From an uncultured SAR86 cluster bacterium (GTDB taxonomy: Bacteria; Pseudomonadota; Gammaproteobacteria; Magnimaribacterales; AG-339-G14), in NCBI GenBank assembly GCA_902625415.1, contig CACOBG010000001.1:62001-126000 (forward strand): DNA of 64,000 nucleotides, given 5' to 3'. A program made the translations under genes and the position numbers. Position 1 is the first letter of the stretch. Each line of letters opens with the position of its first letter. Under the pieces are notes generated by a model, which did no database searches, had not been told where the DNA came from, and saw nothing but the letters and a program-made list of their open reading frames with translations. Positions 38,442-47,876 of this stretch are shown piece by piece.

Positions 38442-38855
38442 GTGTCAGAAAAAAGTTTACCAGCAGTTAGTTATTTAAAAATTCCAGATGATGGAGATCC
38501 TTATCTTGAGGGTCACAAATGCGGAGATTGTGGAGCAGTTTTTCTCGGTGAAAGATCGGTGTGTTCTAAATGTTTTGCTAGAGAAAAAATGTCTGCAATT
38601 AAGCTTGAAGAGACAGGCGTTTTACATTCTTTTTCGGTAGTTTATAGGTCTTTTCCAGGCATTGATGTTCCTTATGTTTCCGCAATTGTTGATTTAGATG
38701 GCGGCGGAACTGTAAAGGGAAATCTTATAAATATTGAACCTGACCCAGAAAAAATAGATTTTGGTATGAAAGTAAAATTAACGTATCAAGATGCTTTAGG
38801 GAGAAAAGACAAAGAAGGAAACTCCTACTTGAGTTATTTCTTCGAACCAGCATAA
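38442..38855 (+). CDS. DUF35-type Zn-ribbon/OB-fold protein
   Basis: ORF; HKCGDCGAVFLGERSVCSKC zinc ribbon followed by OB-like domain; adjacent thiolase. Confidence 0.9.
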   Translation: MSEKSLPAVSYLKIPDDGDPYLEGHKCGDCGAVFLGERSVCSKCFAREKMSAIKLEETGVLHSFSVVYRSFPGIDVPYVSAIVDLDGGGTVKGNLINIEPDPEKIDFGMKVKLTYQDALGRKDKEGNSYLSYFFEPA

Positions 38856-38878
38856 AATAGACAAAAAGAGGGAAAATT

Positions 38879-40018
38879 ATGAGTGATGTTTTTGTATTAG
38901 GGGTCGATATGATCAAGTTCGGACGGTTTCCAGATAGGACTGTTCCAAATATTGGTGCTGAAGCAGCATTGATGGCCTTAGATGATGCTGGTTTGACTAT
39001 TAAAGACATGCAAGCTTTGTATTGCGGAAACCTTGGTCAAGCTAATGCCATGGTTGGTCAAAGAATTCTTCAAGAGATAGGCCAAACAGGTATTCCAGTA
39101 GTAAATTGCGCAAATGCATGTGCGACTGGTGCTACAGCTTTTAGAGAAGCTTGGATGTCTATCAAAGCTGGAATTTATGATGTTGTACTTGCTGTAGGAG
39201 TCGAGCAAATGGGTAAAGGTCTTTTAGGTGGTGCAGGTGGCGGAGACGGTATCCCAAAAGAAGGTCTTTTAGGCTCAGGAACAATGCCATGTGTTTTTGC
39301 GGAAGCTGGAATGGAACATTCGAAGGATCATGGAACAACCTTTGAACAATTTGCGAAGATTTCTGTAAAAAATCATCATCATTCAACGATGAATCCTAAG
39401 GCTATGTATCAAATAGAAACTCCTTTGGATGTTGTGATGAATGCAGAAATGATTTCTTACCCGAATACTAAACTTATGTGTTCTGTGAATGTTGATGGAT
39501 CTGCTGCTGCAGTCCTTGTTTCTGAAAAGAAAGCAAAAGAATTAGGTATGGGACGTGCTGTAAGAGTCAAAGCTTCTGCACTTGCAAGTGATCCATATAC
39601 AGATAGAGATTTGGTCATGCCTGATGTGAATGCATGTACTAGGTTGGCTGCCGAGCAAGCTTATGAAATGGCAGGTGTTGGTCCGGAGGACATAAATCTT
39701 GTTGAATTACATGATTGTTTTGCGACAGCAGAAATGCTTCATTACGAAAATCTTGGTCTATGTAAAGATGGTGATGCAGGAAGGATGATTGATGAAGGTC
39801 ATGTTGAGCTTGGAGGAAAAGTTCCAGTAAACGTTTCAGGAGGACTTCTTTCAAAAGGTCATCCTCTTGGTGCAACTGGTATTGCAAATATATATGAGGT
39901 TTGTACCCATCTAAGAGGAGAAGCTGGAGAACGTCAAGTTGAAGGTGCAAGACTTGGAATGACTCATGTTATTGGTCTTGGAACTGCTTGTGGTATTCAT
40001 ATTTTAGAAAAAGTATAG
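38879..40018 (+). CDS. thiolase family protein (SCPx/Ltp-type acetyl-CoA acetyltransferase)
   Basis: ORF; NCANACATGATAFREAW, GHPLGATGIANIYEV. Confidence 0.93.
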   Translation: MSDVFVLGVDMIKFGRFPDRTVPNIGAEAALMALDDAGLTIKDMQALYCGNLGQANAMVGQRILQEIGQTGIPVVNCANACATGATAFREAWMSIKAGIYDVVLAVGVEQMGKGLLGGAGGGDGIPKEGLLGSGTMPCVFAEAGMEHSKDHGTTFEQFAKISVKNHHHSTMNPKAMYQIETPLDVVMNAEMISYPNTKLMCSVNVDGSAAAVLVSEKKAKELGMGRAVRVKASALASDPYTDRDLVMPDVNACTRLAAEQAYEMAGVGPEDINLVELHDCFATAEMLHYENLGLCKDGDAGRMIDEGHVELGGKVPVNVSGGLLSKGHPLGATGIANIYEVCTHLRGEAGERQVEGARLGMTHVIGLGTACGIHILEKV

Positions 40019-40021
40019 TTT

Positions 40022-40510
40022 GTGATTTTAGGCGTAACAGGAGATACGCATAATAATCTCAAAAATATTGACGAGATCTGTTCTATTTTCAATAAAAATA
40101 GAACGGATCTTGTTTTTCATACCGGTGATATTTCTTTACCTAAATCTCTTCTTTGTTTTAAAAAATTAAATTGTCCTTTAATTGCTGTATTTGGCAATAA
40201 CGATATTGAGGAGAAAAATGATCTTCTCTTAGCCTCAAAATCATTTGATTGTAGAATTGTGGAAGAGCCCTTCTCATTAAGTTTAGAAAATAAAAAAATA
40301 ATAGTTCTCCACCATCCAGAATTGATAACGGAAAAAATGATTATTTCAAGTGATTTTATTTTTCACGGACACACTCATAGATTTAGACATGAGGTGATAA
40401 AGGAAACTTTGATTTTTAATCCAGGAGAATGTGCAGGATTTATGAAAGGAAAGAATAAGATTGGAGTTGTAGACTTAAAGACTAAAGAAGCAAAGACTAT
40501 TTCTTTCTAA
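40022..40510 (+). CDS. YfcE/MJ0936-type metallophosphoesterase
   Basis: ORF with GTG start; GVTGDTHNNL, HTGDI, FGNND, FHGHTHRFR. Confidence 0.9.
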   Translation: MILGVTGDTHNNLKNIDEICSIFNKNRTDLVFHTGDISLPKSLLCFKKLNCPLIAVFGNNDIEEKNDLLLASKSFDCRIVEEPFSLSLENKKIIVLHHPELITEKMIISSDFIFHGHTHRFRHEVIKETLIFNPGECAGFMKGKNKIGVVDLKTKEAKTISF

Positions 40511-40799
40511 ATAAAAAATTGTAAAAAATTATAAAAGTTATACAAAGAACAAAGATTGTAATTATTGGTCTAAATAACCTTAAAAATCCATGTTCTTCAA
40601 CTATAAATAGTTCCATAAGAAAAATTGATGTTACAGGAGCAATTTCTGCCGATCCAGGCTTGATAAACCAGACAGAGAAACTAAGACTGAATACTAAAGA
40701 AAACACTAAAATTTTTGAAAATTTACTTTTAAAAAATAAACTAATTAAATAGCTTATTGCAAAGGATATAAATGAATACAAAAACCAAAAAAATATCAT
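40497..40799 (-). CDS. small hypothetical membrane protein
   Basis: ORF of 100 aa, largely hydrophobic, overlaps rnd by 4 nt. Confidence 0.55.
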   Translation of the reverse strand: MIFFWFLYSFISFAISYLISLFFKSKFSKILVFSLVFSLSFSVWFIKPGSAEIAPVTSIFLMELFIVEEHGFLRLFRPIITIFVLCITFIIFYNFLFRKK

Positions 40800-41656
40800 T
40801 TTATTTCTTTAATAAGACGTTTGGCCAGATGATTATCACCCAAAATTTTAGTAAGTATTTTTAAGTTTCTTGATTTTAAAGAAAGCGACAAATCTTTTAA
40901 TTTCCTATCTTTGAATACATAAGAAATAGGAGTATTTTGCTCTTCTGCTATTTTTTCTCTCCACAGAAATAATTTTTTTTCAAAAGAACTCATTTTTTTT
41001 CTTTTTAGTCGGGCCTTATAAAGTTTTTCATTTCCTTTTTCCGCTTGGATTTCAGATTCTTTAAGAACTTCAGAATATTGATTCATTTTTTTATTCAAGA
41101 TTTTTTTTTGTATAAAATAAATAGGAATTAAATATCGAACATCATTTGCAGCATAATTTATTTGGTTTTCAGATAAAGGTCTTCTTAGCCAATTTGATTG
41201 CGTTTCTTCTTTATCTATTTTTATATGACAATATTTTTTTACAATTTCTCCATATGCCTGAATATCTTTTTTTGAAATTTGCTTTTCTGCTATCTGAATA
41301 TCATAAACATTTTTTACATAGACATTGAGAGCTGAAGATAAAACAGTGGCGTCGCTTCTCACGCTGTGAAAGATCAATAATTTTGTTGGATCACTAATAA
41401 GTTTTTGCGTTAAAAATTTAAGGTTAATATTTAAACAATCAATAATATAAATTGAATTTTTTGAAGCAATTTGGATCAAGCTTATTTTAGGATGATAAGT
41501 TGTTTTCCAGTCAAATTCAGTATCAATTGCTAAAATATTTTCTGATTCTAGTTCAGAAACCATTAACTCCATATTTTCTTTGTTATCAACAAAAATTGGG
41601 GTTGTAAAAGATAAATTTGAAGAAAATATACTTTTTAGAAATCTTTTAAGGAACAT
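40796..41656 (-). CDS. rnd: ribonuclease D-like 3'-5' exonuclease
   Basis: ORF; ILAIDTEFDWKTTYHPKISLIQIA, NYAANDVRYL (DEDDy). ORF-track start 41722 overlaps the upstream gene by 77 nt; internal Met at 41656 is more plausible. Confidence 0.88.
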   Translation of the reverse strand: MFLKRFLKSIFSSNLSFTTPIFVDNKENMELMVSELESENILAIDTEFDWKTTYHPKISLIQIASKNSIYIIDCLNINLKFLTQKLISDPTKLLIFHSVRSDATVLSSALNVYVKNVYDIQIAEKQISKKDIQAYGEIVKKYCHIKIDKEETQSNWLRRPLSENQINYAANDVRYLIPIYFIQKKILNKKMNQYSEVLKESEIQAEKGNEKLYKARLKRKKMSSFEKKLFLWREKIAEEQNTPISYVFKDRKLKDLSLSLKSRNLKILTKILGDNHLAKRLIKEIK

Positions 41657-42227
41657 TTTTTGTATACACGATAGAGTTTTCAGATTTATGTATCTGAATA
41701 TTAGATTGAGGTATTGCGCCAAGTTTTTTATAAAATGAATGAGCGGATTCTAAATCTTCTCCAACTTTTATATGAAAAATATCTATTTTTTTTGACTTAA
41801 AAAACTTAACCAATTGAAGAAATAAATAATTTGCATGTCCTGCTCTTCTAAAGTTTTTGTGGACTGCAATAGATAAAAGCTCAGAGTCAGGAAGCTTCTG
41901 TTTATTTTTTTTTGACAATTGTGTTTTTAAAATTTCAAAAATTTTATAAAGAACCTTAAAGCTGAAAATTTTTGGAAAAATAGCGAAGATTACCCAAGGC
42001 AATTTAAGCAAAAGTCTTTTGTAGATTTTATTGAATTTTATTGTTCCAGAAACAAATGCAATAACACGATTGTCTTCTTTAACAGAAATAATAACACTGT
42101 CTTTGTCTCTATCAATCTCTTTATAGAGAAGTCTTAAAAAACTGATTCCTAAGCTGCTTAAAAAACCTTGCTCTAAATTTTCTTTATGAAGCACTGCTAA
42201 CTGATAGTAATAATCTTTATTATTCAA
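41646..42227 (-). CDS. GNAT family N-acetyltransferase
   Basis: ORF; LLSIAVHKNFRRAGHANYLFLQLVKFFKSKKI. Confidence 0.87.
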   Translation of the reverse strand: MNNKDYYYQLAVLHKENLEQGFLSSLGISFLRLLYKEIDRDKDSVIISVKEDNRVIAFVSGTIKFNKIYKRLLLKLPWVIFAIFPKIFSFKVLYKIFEILKTQLSKKNKQKLPDSELLSIAVHKNFRRAGHANYLFLQLVKFFKSKKIDIFHIKVGEDLESAHSFYKKLGAIPQSNIQIHKSENSIVYTKNVP

Positions 42228-42891
42228 ACCATTTCTCCAGCTCTTTAGGGGGCAAAGGTAGATCCTTATAGATTGTCCAAATAAACTTTATTTTAGGAAA
42301 TAGAAGCACCTTTAAGGTCATAAAAATTAATACAAAGTAATTAAGAAGACTATTATTTGAAACGTACCATTCTTCTAGTCTTCCTTTAAAAACCATTATT
42401 TTTTGACTATAAAAATCATCATAATCACAATTTTCTGGATACATAGATTCTTCATTTCTAAAGAAAATTGATCCTATTCCAGAAAGCCCTGGTTTTACTT
42501 TTTTTATAGCTTCTTTGGAAACTTCAGGAAATGCATTAAAACATCTTTTTGTTTGAGGTCTTGGTCCAATGACGCTCATATCTCCTAGCAAAACATTTAG
42601 TAATTGTGGCAATTCATTTAATTTTGTTTTTCTTAAAATGTGCCCTAAAGGCAAAATTCTAGGATCATTTTCTATAGTTATGGTTCCAGTTCCCACATTT
42701 GAGCTATTCTCAATCATAGTTACAAATTTAAATAACTTAAAATAGTTGCCACTCTTTCCAACTCTTTCTTGTAAAAAAAATATTTTTCCCTCTCCAGTAA
42801 ATTTAAGGACTATTATCAGAACTAAAAATATTGGACTCAATATTAATAGAGCTATGCCAGAAAAAAAAATATCAAATAACCTTATAGTCAC
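42220..42891 (-). CDS. PglC/WcaJ-type sugar-1-phosphate transferase (monotopic phosphoglycosyl transferase)
   Basis: ORF; single N-terminal TM; FFLQERVGKSGNYFKLFKFVTM, LRKTKLNELPQLLNVLLGDMSVIGPRP. Confidence 0.94.
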   Translation of the reverse strand: MTIRLFDIFFSGIALLILSPIFLVLIIVLKFTGEGKIFFLQERVGKSGNYFKLFKFVTMIENSSNVGTGTITIENDPRILPLGHILRKTKLNELPQLLNVLLGDMSVIGPRPQTKRCFNAFPEVSKEAIKKVKPGLSGIGSIFFRNEESMYPENCDYDDFYSQKIMVFKGRLEEWYVSNNSLLNYFVLIFMTLKVLLFPKIKFIWTIYKDLPLPPKELEKWFE

Positions 42892-44069
42892 ATTTTGTCA
42901 TCTAAATTTTTATTTTTTTCTTCATGATTAAAGCCTGGTAGAACTATCTTGAATAAATCAACTAAATCTTGTTTGGTAATTTTGTTTGAATTTGCTATTG
43001 AGTTAAATTCATTCAAGAAAACCTTCAAATTAGGATTCTTCTCATATTTATTTAAAACAATACCTATATTTGGAAATCTTTTTAAATCAAGATCTTCTTT
43101 ATCAGAATAAAACTCTTCATATGGTTTCTCTCCCGTAGTATCACTTGAAAAAAAATAACATGGCCACTTAGATTTTTTTATCAATTCTTTGCTTCGTTTT
43201 CGTGCTTCCTCTTCAGTTTCACATAAAAAAGGTTCATACCCCTTCTCCTCTAGAAAATTAACTGCAATTTCAGTAAATTTTATTGCATGATTTTCCAGAT
43301 TCATTTTAGGAAAGAAAATTTCTCTATTTTTACCAAAGACAGACGAAAGAAGACATAATTCTCCAGATTCCTGACTATTTATAAAAAATCTTTTTACATC
43401 ATTTGGCGCAGATATTGGTTGGTTTTTGTTCAATCGTTGAGTAAAGCCATAAAGCAAAGAACCATCAGAAAATGCGACATTGGCAAATCGCGCGCTAGAA
43501 AGAGGACATTCTTTACTTTTATCCATCATAAATAACTCCATAATCTTTTTTGAGGCACCCATCATGTTTACTGGATTTGAAGCCTTATCAGTAGATACGC
43601 TAAAAAATTTCTTTACTCTATCTTGAAGTAAATCCATCAAGTGAATTGAATTCAAAATGTTTACTCTAATCATTCTTAAGAGTGTAAAGGGGTCCTTCTC
43701 ACTTCTAACATGCTTTAAAGCAGATAAATTAAAGACATAATCATAATTATGAATTGAAAGAAGCATTTCAAACTCTACAGAGCCAAGATCGAGCACATAG
43801 GTTTTAAATTCTCCAGGAATGTAACCTATGCTACTTCTTAAGTCTCTAACGAGCTCGACTAAGTTATTTTCACTTATATCGACTACGTGAAGAATCTTAG
43901 GCGATCTTTTGAAGATTTCTTTCACAACCGATTGACCGATAGACCCTGCTCCTCCAACTATTAAAAAAGAACTTTCCTTGATAATTTCTTTAAGCTCTTT
44001 ATCAAACTCTGAAACTTCTTTTTCAAAAAAAAGCTTTTTTCTTCCTATTAAATTTAATTTCATTATCAA
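42888..44069 (-). CDS. CapD/PglF/LegB-type nucleotide-sugar 4,6-dehydratase
   Basis: ORF; FLIVGGAGSIGQSVVKEIF, ALKHVRSEKDPFTLLRMIRVNILNSIHLMDL, VSTDKASNPVNMMGASKKIMEL. Confidence 0.9.
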   Translation of the reverse strand: MIMKLNLIGRKKLFFEKEVSEFDKELKEIIKESSFLIVGGAGSIGQSVVKEIFKRSPKILHVVDISENNLVELVRDLRSSIGYIPGEFKTYVLDLGSVEFEMLLSIHNYDYVFNLSALKHVRSEKDPFTLLRMIRVNILNSIHLMDLLQDRVKKFFSVSTDKASNPVNMMGASKKIMELFMMDKSKECPLSSARFANVAFSDGSLLYGFTQRLNKNQPISAPNDVKRFFINSQESGELCLLSSVFGKNREIFFPKMNLENHAIKFTEIAVNFLEEKGYEPFLCETEEEARKRSKELIKKSKWPCYFFSSDTTGEKPYEEFYSDKEDLDLKRFPNIGIVLNKYEKNPNLKVFLNEFNSIANSNKITKQDLVDLFKIVLPGFNHEEKNKNLDDKM

Positions 44070-45247
44070 ATAGATGTTGAACTAAGCATTATGTTAGGAA
44101 CGCTTGAGGGTAGATTAACTACTCTGTCTCTCAAAAACCTTGAATTAGATAAACTATCTCTTAGACAATTTTTATACATTGGTAAATCTGACATTAACTC
44201 CCAAGTTGGACGAGTCATAACGCCTTTTTTGTTTGTTAAATTCAAGAATTTATCTCTATCTTTTCTTGAAGTTAATACAATCGTATTCAGCCAATTATTA
44301 CTTGTAGAGTTTTCAAGAGCTTCAAGAAAATCTAAATTAAACTCCTCCAAAGCTTTCTTCCATTTATTATTTAAAATCCTTTTTTGGCTCAAAAAAAACT
44401 CAATTTTTTCTATTTGAGCACATCCCAAAGCAGCATTTATGTTAGGAAGTCTGTAGTTATATCCAATTTCATTGTGAATATAATTATAAGGATGAGGAAC
44501 TTTAGCAGTGGTAGTCATATGCTTTGCAGCGCTAGCCAATTTCTTATTATTAGTAATTATCATTCCCCCTCCACCCGTTGTAATTAATTTATTTCCATTA
44601 AAACTTAGAGCTCCTGCAACACCAAAGTTGCCAGAGTGTTTTTTGTCAACAAAACTTCCTAAAGACTCTGCACAGTCTTCTAGTAAAGGAATATTCCAGT
44701 CTTTACATATCTTTTTTATCTCTCTTATTCTGCAAGGATATCCATATGTGTGCATTGGTAAGCAAGCTGAAATTTTTCTATCTGATTTTTTATTAAAGAG
44801 AACACCTTTTCTGAATGTTGCATTTTCTTTTAAAAAAAGTTCTAAAGCACTTGGGCTCATGCCCATGGTATCTCTATCAACATCTACAAATATTGGAACC
44901 GCATTTAAATAACTTATTGAATTACATGTAGCTACAAAAGTTAGAGATTGAGTAATAACTTCTGTTTTTTCTTTGACACCCAGAAGCTTAAGGGCTATGT
45001 GTAAAGCAGATGTACCATTTACAGTAGCAATTGCATATTTTGAGCCTGTAAAAGATGCAATTTTTTCTTCAAATTCATCTACTCTTTTTCCCACCGAAGA
45101 AACAAAATTTGTATCAATACATTCGGACAGAAAATTTTTTTCGTTTCCTTCAAAGATTGGCCTATGCAAAGGTATTGGATTTTCTTTATAAACTTGTTGA
45201 GAAAAAGAAATTACTTTTTTTACAAGATTATCGATTTCTTTAGTCAT
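44066..45247 (-). CDS. LegC-family DegT/DnrJ/EryC1 aminotransferase
   Basis: ORF; IPLHRPIFEGNEKNFLSECIDTNFVSSVGKRVDEFEEKIA, PLLEDCAESLGS, SFNGNKLITTGGGGMI with PLP Lys. Confidence 0.92.
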   Translation of the reverse strand: MTKEIDNLVKKVISFSQQVYKENPIPLHRPIFEGNEKNFLSECIDTNFVSSVGKRVDEFEEKIASFTGSKYAIATVNGTSALHIALKLLGVKEKTEVITQSLTFVATCNSISYLNAVPIFVDVDRDTMGMSPSALELFLKENATFRKGVLFNKKSDRKISACLPMHTYGYPCRIREIKKICKDWNIPLLEDCAESLGSFVDKKHSGNFGVAGALSFNGNKLITTGGGGMIITNNKKLASAAKHMTTTAKVPHPYNYIHNEIGYNYRLPNINAALGCAQIEKIEFFLSQKRILNNKWKKALEEFNLDFLEALENSTSNNWLNTIVLTSRKDRDKFLNLTNKKGVMTRPTWELMSDLPMYKNCLRDSLSNSRFLRDRVVNLPSSVPNIMLSSTSI

Positions 45248-46460
45248 GCTGAGCTACGTCTATAATTATTTTTTCTAATTTATCAGTAAGTTTACCTCTA
45301 TCAAATTCTTTAAAAGCTAGTCTTTTAGCATTTGTTCCAAATTCAACTACTTTGCTTCTATTTTTTTCTAATTGAGAAACTATTTCTGCTGCATCGTCAA
45401 TATTTTGAGGGAGTCTCATTCCTGAATTATTGCTTAGAAGAATATCCTCTTGCCAACCTCCATAATTTATGAGGATCATATTACCTGAAGCTAAACCATC
45501 GAAAAATTTATTTGCTGAATTGGATTCCATTTCTTTTAGAGGGAGAAAAATACTTAAACTTATATCCGAGGCAGATAATACTTGGGGCATATTCTTTTTT
45601 GGTAATGTTTTTATAATCTTAAAGTTCTTTTGAATTTTTTTTTCATTAACTAATCTTTTTACTTTTTCAAAATCTACTCCATCACCAACCGCCAAAAAAG
45701 ATATTAAAGGGTTATTTTTCAGTTTCATGGCGAGATACACCATATAGAAAATATTGTTGATCTTTCCAAAAGTACCTGCATATGTAATTAATAAATTTTT
45801 TTCAGGTATATTGTGTTTTTTTCTAAATTTAATTTTTTCGATAGAATGATTCTTGATTGTGAAATTTTCAATGTCACAGCTATTAGGAATTACGATTACT
45901 TTTTCATCAGAAATTCCTTGATCAATAATGCCTTGTTTGATGCCGGGAGATAACGCTATTATTTTTTTTGAAAATTTATATGCAAATTTTTCTAGGAGTT
46001 TTGTTAAAAAAATATTAATAGGACTTTTTAGAGCTCCAATAGCTATGGGAAGAGTTGGCCAAAGATCTCTTACTTCTAATACTAGAGGTTTATTTTTCAA
46101 AAAAGAAAGTAAAAATCCTGGGATAATTACTGTTAAAGGAGTGCTAGTTGCGTAAATCAAATCTCCTCTAAGAGAAAGCCCTTTTTTAAAGGAATGAAAT
46201 GCAAATTTAAAAAAAGCTATAACTCTTAAGTAAAAGTTTAATTTATTCGAATACTCTACAGGAAACCAATACACATTAATTCCACTTTCATTTGTCATTG
46301 TCCATTTTTTTTTGTTATTCGAATTTTTTATGTTTTGAAGAGTTGTTATCAAATTAACTTCATGGCCTTTTTCAACAAGTCTTTTAGCTATTTCAAAAGA
46401 CCGCGTACTACCGCCCATTTCAGGGGTATGAAAATATTGATGGATATAAATAATTTTCAT
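45240..46460 (-). CDS. family 4 glycosyltransferase (WbuB-like)
   Basis: ORF; IHQYFHTPEMGGSTRSFEIAKRLVEKGHEV, LVLEVRDLWPTLPIAIGAL, VIVIPNSCDIENF. Confidence 0.92.
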   Translation of the reverse strand: MKIIYIHQYFHTPEMGGSTRSFEIAKRLVEKGHEVNLITTLQNIKNSNNKKKWTMTNESGINVYWFPVEYSNKLNFYLRVIAFFKFAFHSFKKGLSLRGDLIYATSTPLTVIIPGFLLSFLKNKPLVLEVRDLWPTLPIAIGALKSPINIFLTKLLEKFAYKFSKKIIALSPGIKQGIIDQGISDEKVIVIPNSCDIENFTIKNHSIEKIKFRKKHNIPEKNLLITYAGTFGKINNIFYMVYLAMKLKNNPLISFLAVGDGVDFEKVKRLVNEKKIQKNFKIIKTLPKKNMPQVLSASDISLSIFLPLKEMESNSANKFFDGLASGNMILINYGGWQEDILLSNNSGMRLPQNIDDAAEIVSQLEKNRSKVVEFGTNAKRLAFKEFDRGKLTDKLEKIIIDVAQHD

Positions 46461-46484
46461 TTACTTTGCTAAAAATCGTTTTAT

Positions 46485-47783
46485 CTATGAAAATTTTAAA
46501 GTCTTAAGGGAATTTTGATACCTAAGCAGAATGAGTATAGACGATGATATATGTGACAAACAATAAGCAATAGTCAATGTAAGGATGGTCCTATTATCTA
46601 TAAAAAGATAAATTCCAATTATGCTTATTGTAAGCATCAGAGATTGAATTAAATATGCATAGAATGAGGTATTTCCGTCTCCTTGGGTTATAAGAAAATA
46701 ACTTCTCGATGTAAAAAAACAATTAAATAAAAGCGTCATAAGAAGCATGAAAAATACAGCTAAGATTAATGTTTCGAAATTCTGTTTGAAAAAAAACTCC
46801 AAAACATTTTCGATAAATATAATAGATATAAAACCACAAAATAGCGTATAAATAAGAGTATAGAAATCAAGACTTTTAAACAAAGTTTTAACTTTTATAA
46901 AAGAGCTTTTCATTTCCAAATGTTCTTTAAATAAAGGAACTTTTCCGGAAAAAACGAGTGTTGGAATTTGAGAAAGTGTGGCAGTTATTTTTAAGCAAAT
47001 TTCGAAGAATGCTACTGATTGAAGACCAACTAAAGCTCCTAATGAAAACTTTATAAATGGGTCTCCAAATAAGCCAAAGATCCTTGCGCTTATAAGTTTT
47101 GTTCCAATAGTCCATAGTTCAGCTGATATATTTTTATTGGTCAAAGTATCTGGAATTTCAAAATCCCTTAAAGTTACAATCAAACAAAATAAGAATGTCA
47201 GAAAGTAATAACTTAAGAGTGAGAGAACCAAGGCCCAAAAAGAGAAATTTAATTTAAATAACGTTAGTAAGACCAAAAGCTGGATTAATCTAGAAAAAGA
47301 TTTTATGTAATTAGTTAAATAGAGTTTTTTAAAACCAATTAAAAAAGAAGAGAGTATGGTAGCGATGAGAGCAATAAAAAGACTAAATGATAAAAAAGGT
47401 AAGATTAAAAAATCATTTTTTGTACCTGGAATTATATTTTCAACCCTATCCAAAAAAAATGAATTAGCTACTAAGGAAGAAACAAAAACTAAAAGAGAAA
47501 AAAGGATTATTGGTAATGAAGAAGAGGATAAAATATGAAAGTTGTTGGTCTTATTTCCAATTTTGACCATCCTAATTATGGGAAGACCTACTGCTTGTTC
47601 TGCAATTAAAGCAAAACTAAAAAGCGTAACCACTAAAGCCCATAATCCAAAAACTTCAGTACCTAAAGTGTTTAAAGAAAAGTAGGCAATGATCAATCCA
47701 ACTAGTGAAGAGGAACTTACATTTATAAAACTTGAAAATGAATCTGATCTCAGAACTGATGAGATTTTTTTAAAGGACTTCAT
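46485..47783 (-). CDS. polysaccharide flippase (Wzx-like)
   Basis: ORF; ~12 predicted TM; MATE/PST-like N-terminus; position in glycan locus. Confidence 0.8.
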   Translation of the reverse strand: MKSFKKISSVLRSDSFSSFINVSSSSLVGLIIAYFSLNTLGTEVFGLWALVVTLFSFALIAEQAVGLPIIRMVKIGNKTNNFHILSSSSLPIILFSLLVFVSSLVANSFFLDRVENIIPGTKNDFLILPFLSFSLFIALIATILSSFLIGFKKLYLTNYIKSFSRLIQLLVLLTLFKLNFSFWALVLSLLSYYFLTFLFCLIVTLRDFEIPDTLTNKNISAELWTIGTKLISARIFGLFGDPFIKFSLGALVGLQSVAFFEICLKITATLSQIPTLVFSGKVPLFKEHLEMKSSFIKVKTLFKSLDFYTLIYTLFCGFISIIFIENVLEFFFKQNFETLILAVFFMLLMTLLFNCFFTSRSYFLITQGDGNTSFYAYLIQSLMLTISIIGIYLFIDNRTILTLTIAYCLSHISSSILILLRYQNSLKTLKFS

Positions 47784-47876
47784 CTTAAAAAATTTTTTTA
47801 GATTTGACCAAATTTTCTTTGATAGAGCAGGCTAAATTTCTTCAAGTTAGATATTTATAATTTTATGAAGACCTTT

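Noticed and set aside
39639-39950. 103-aa minus-strand ORF rich in Leu/His/Gln
   Set aside because: Antisense to the thiolase gene; low-complexity composition typical of a spurious frame.
44508-44912. 134-aa plus-strand ORF
   Set aside because: Antisense to the LegC-like aminotransferase, whose motifs are unambiguous; no recognisable domain.
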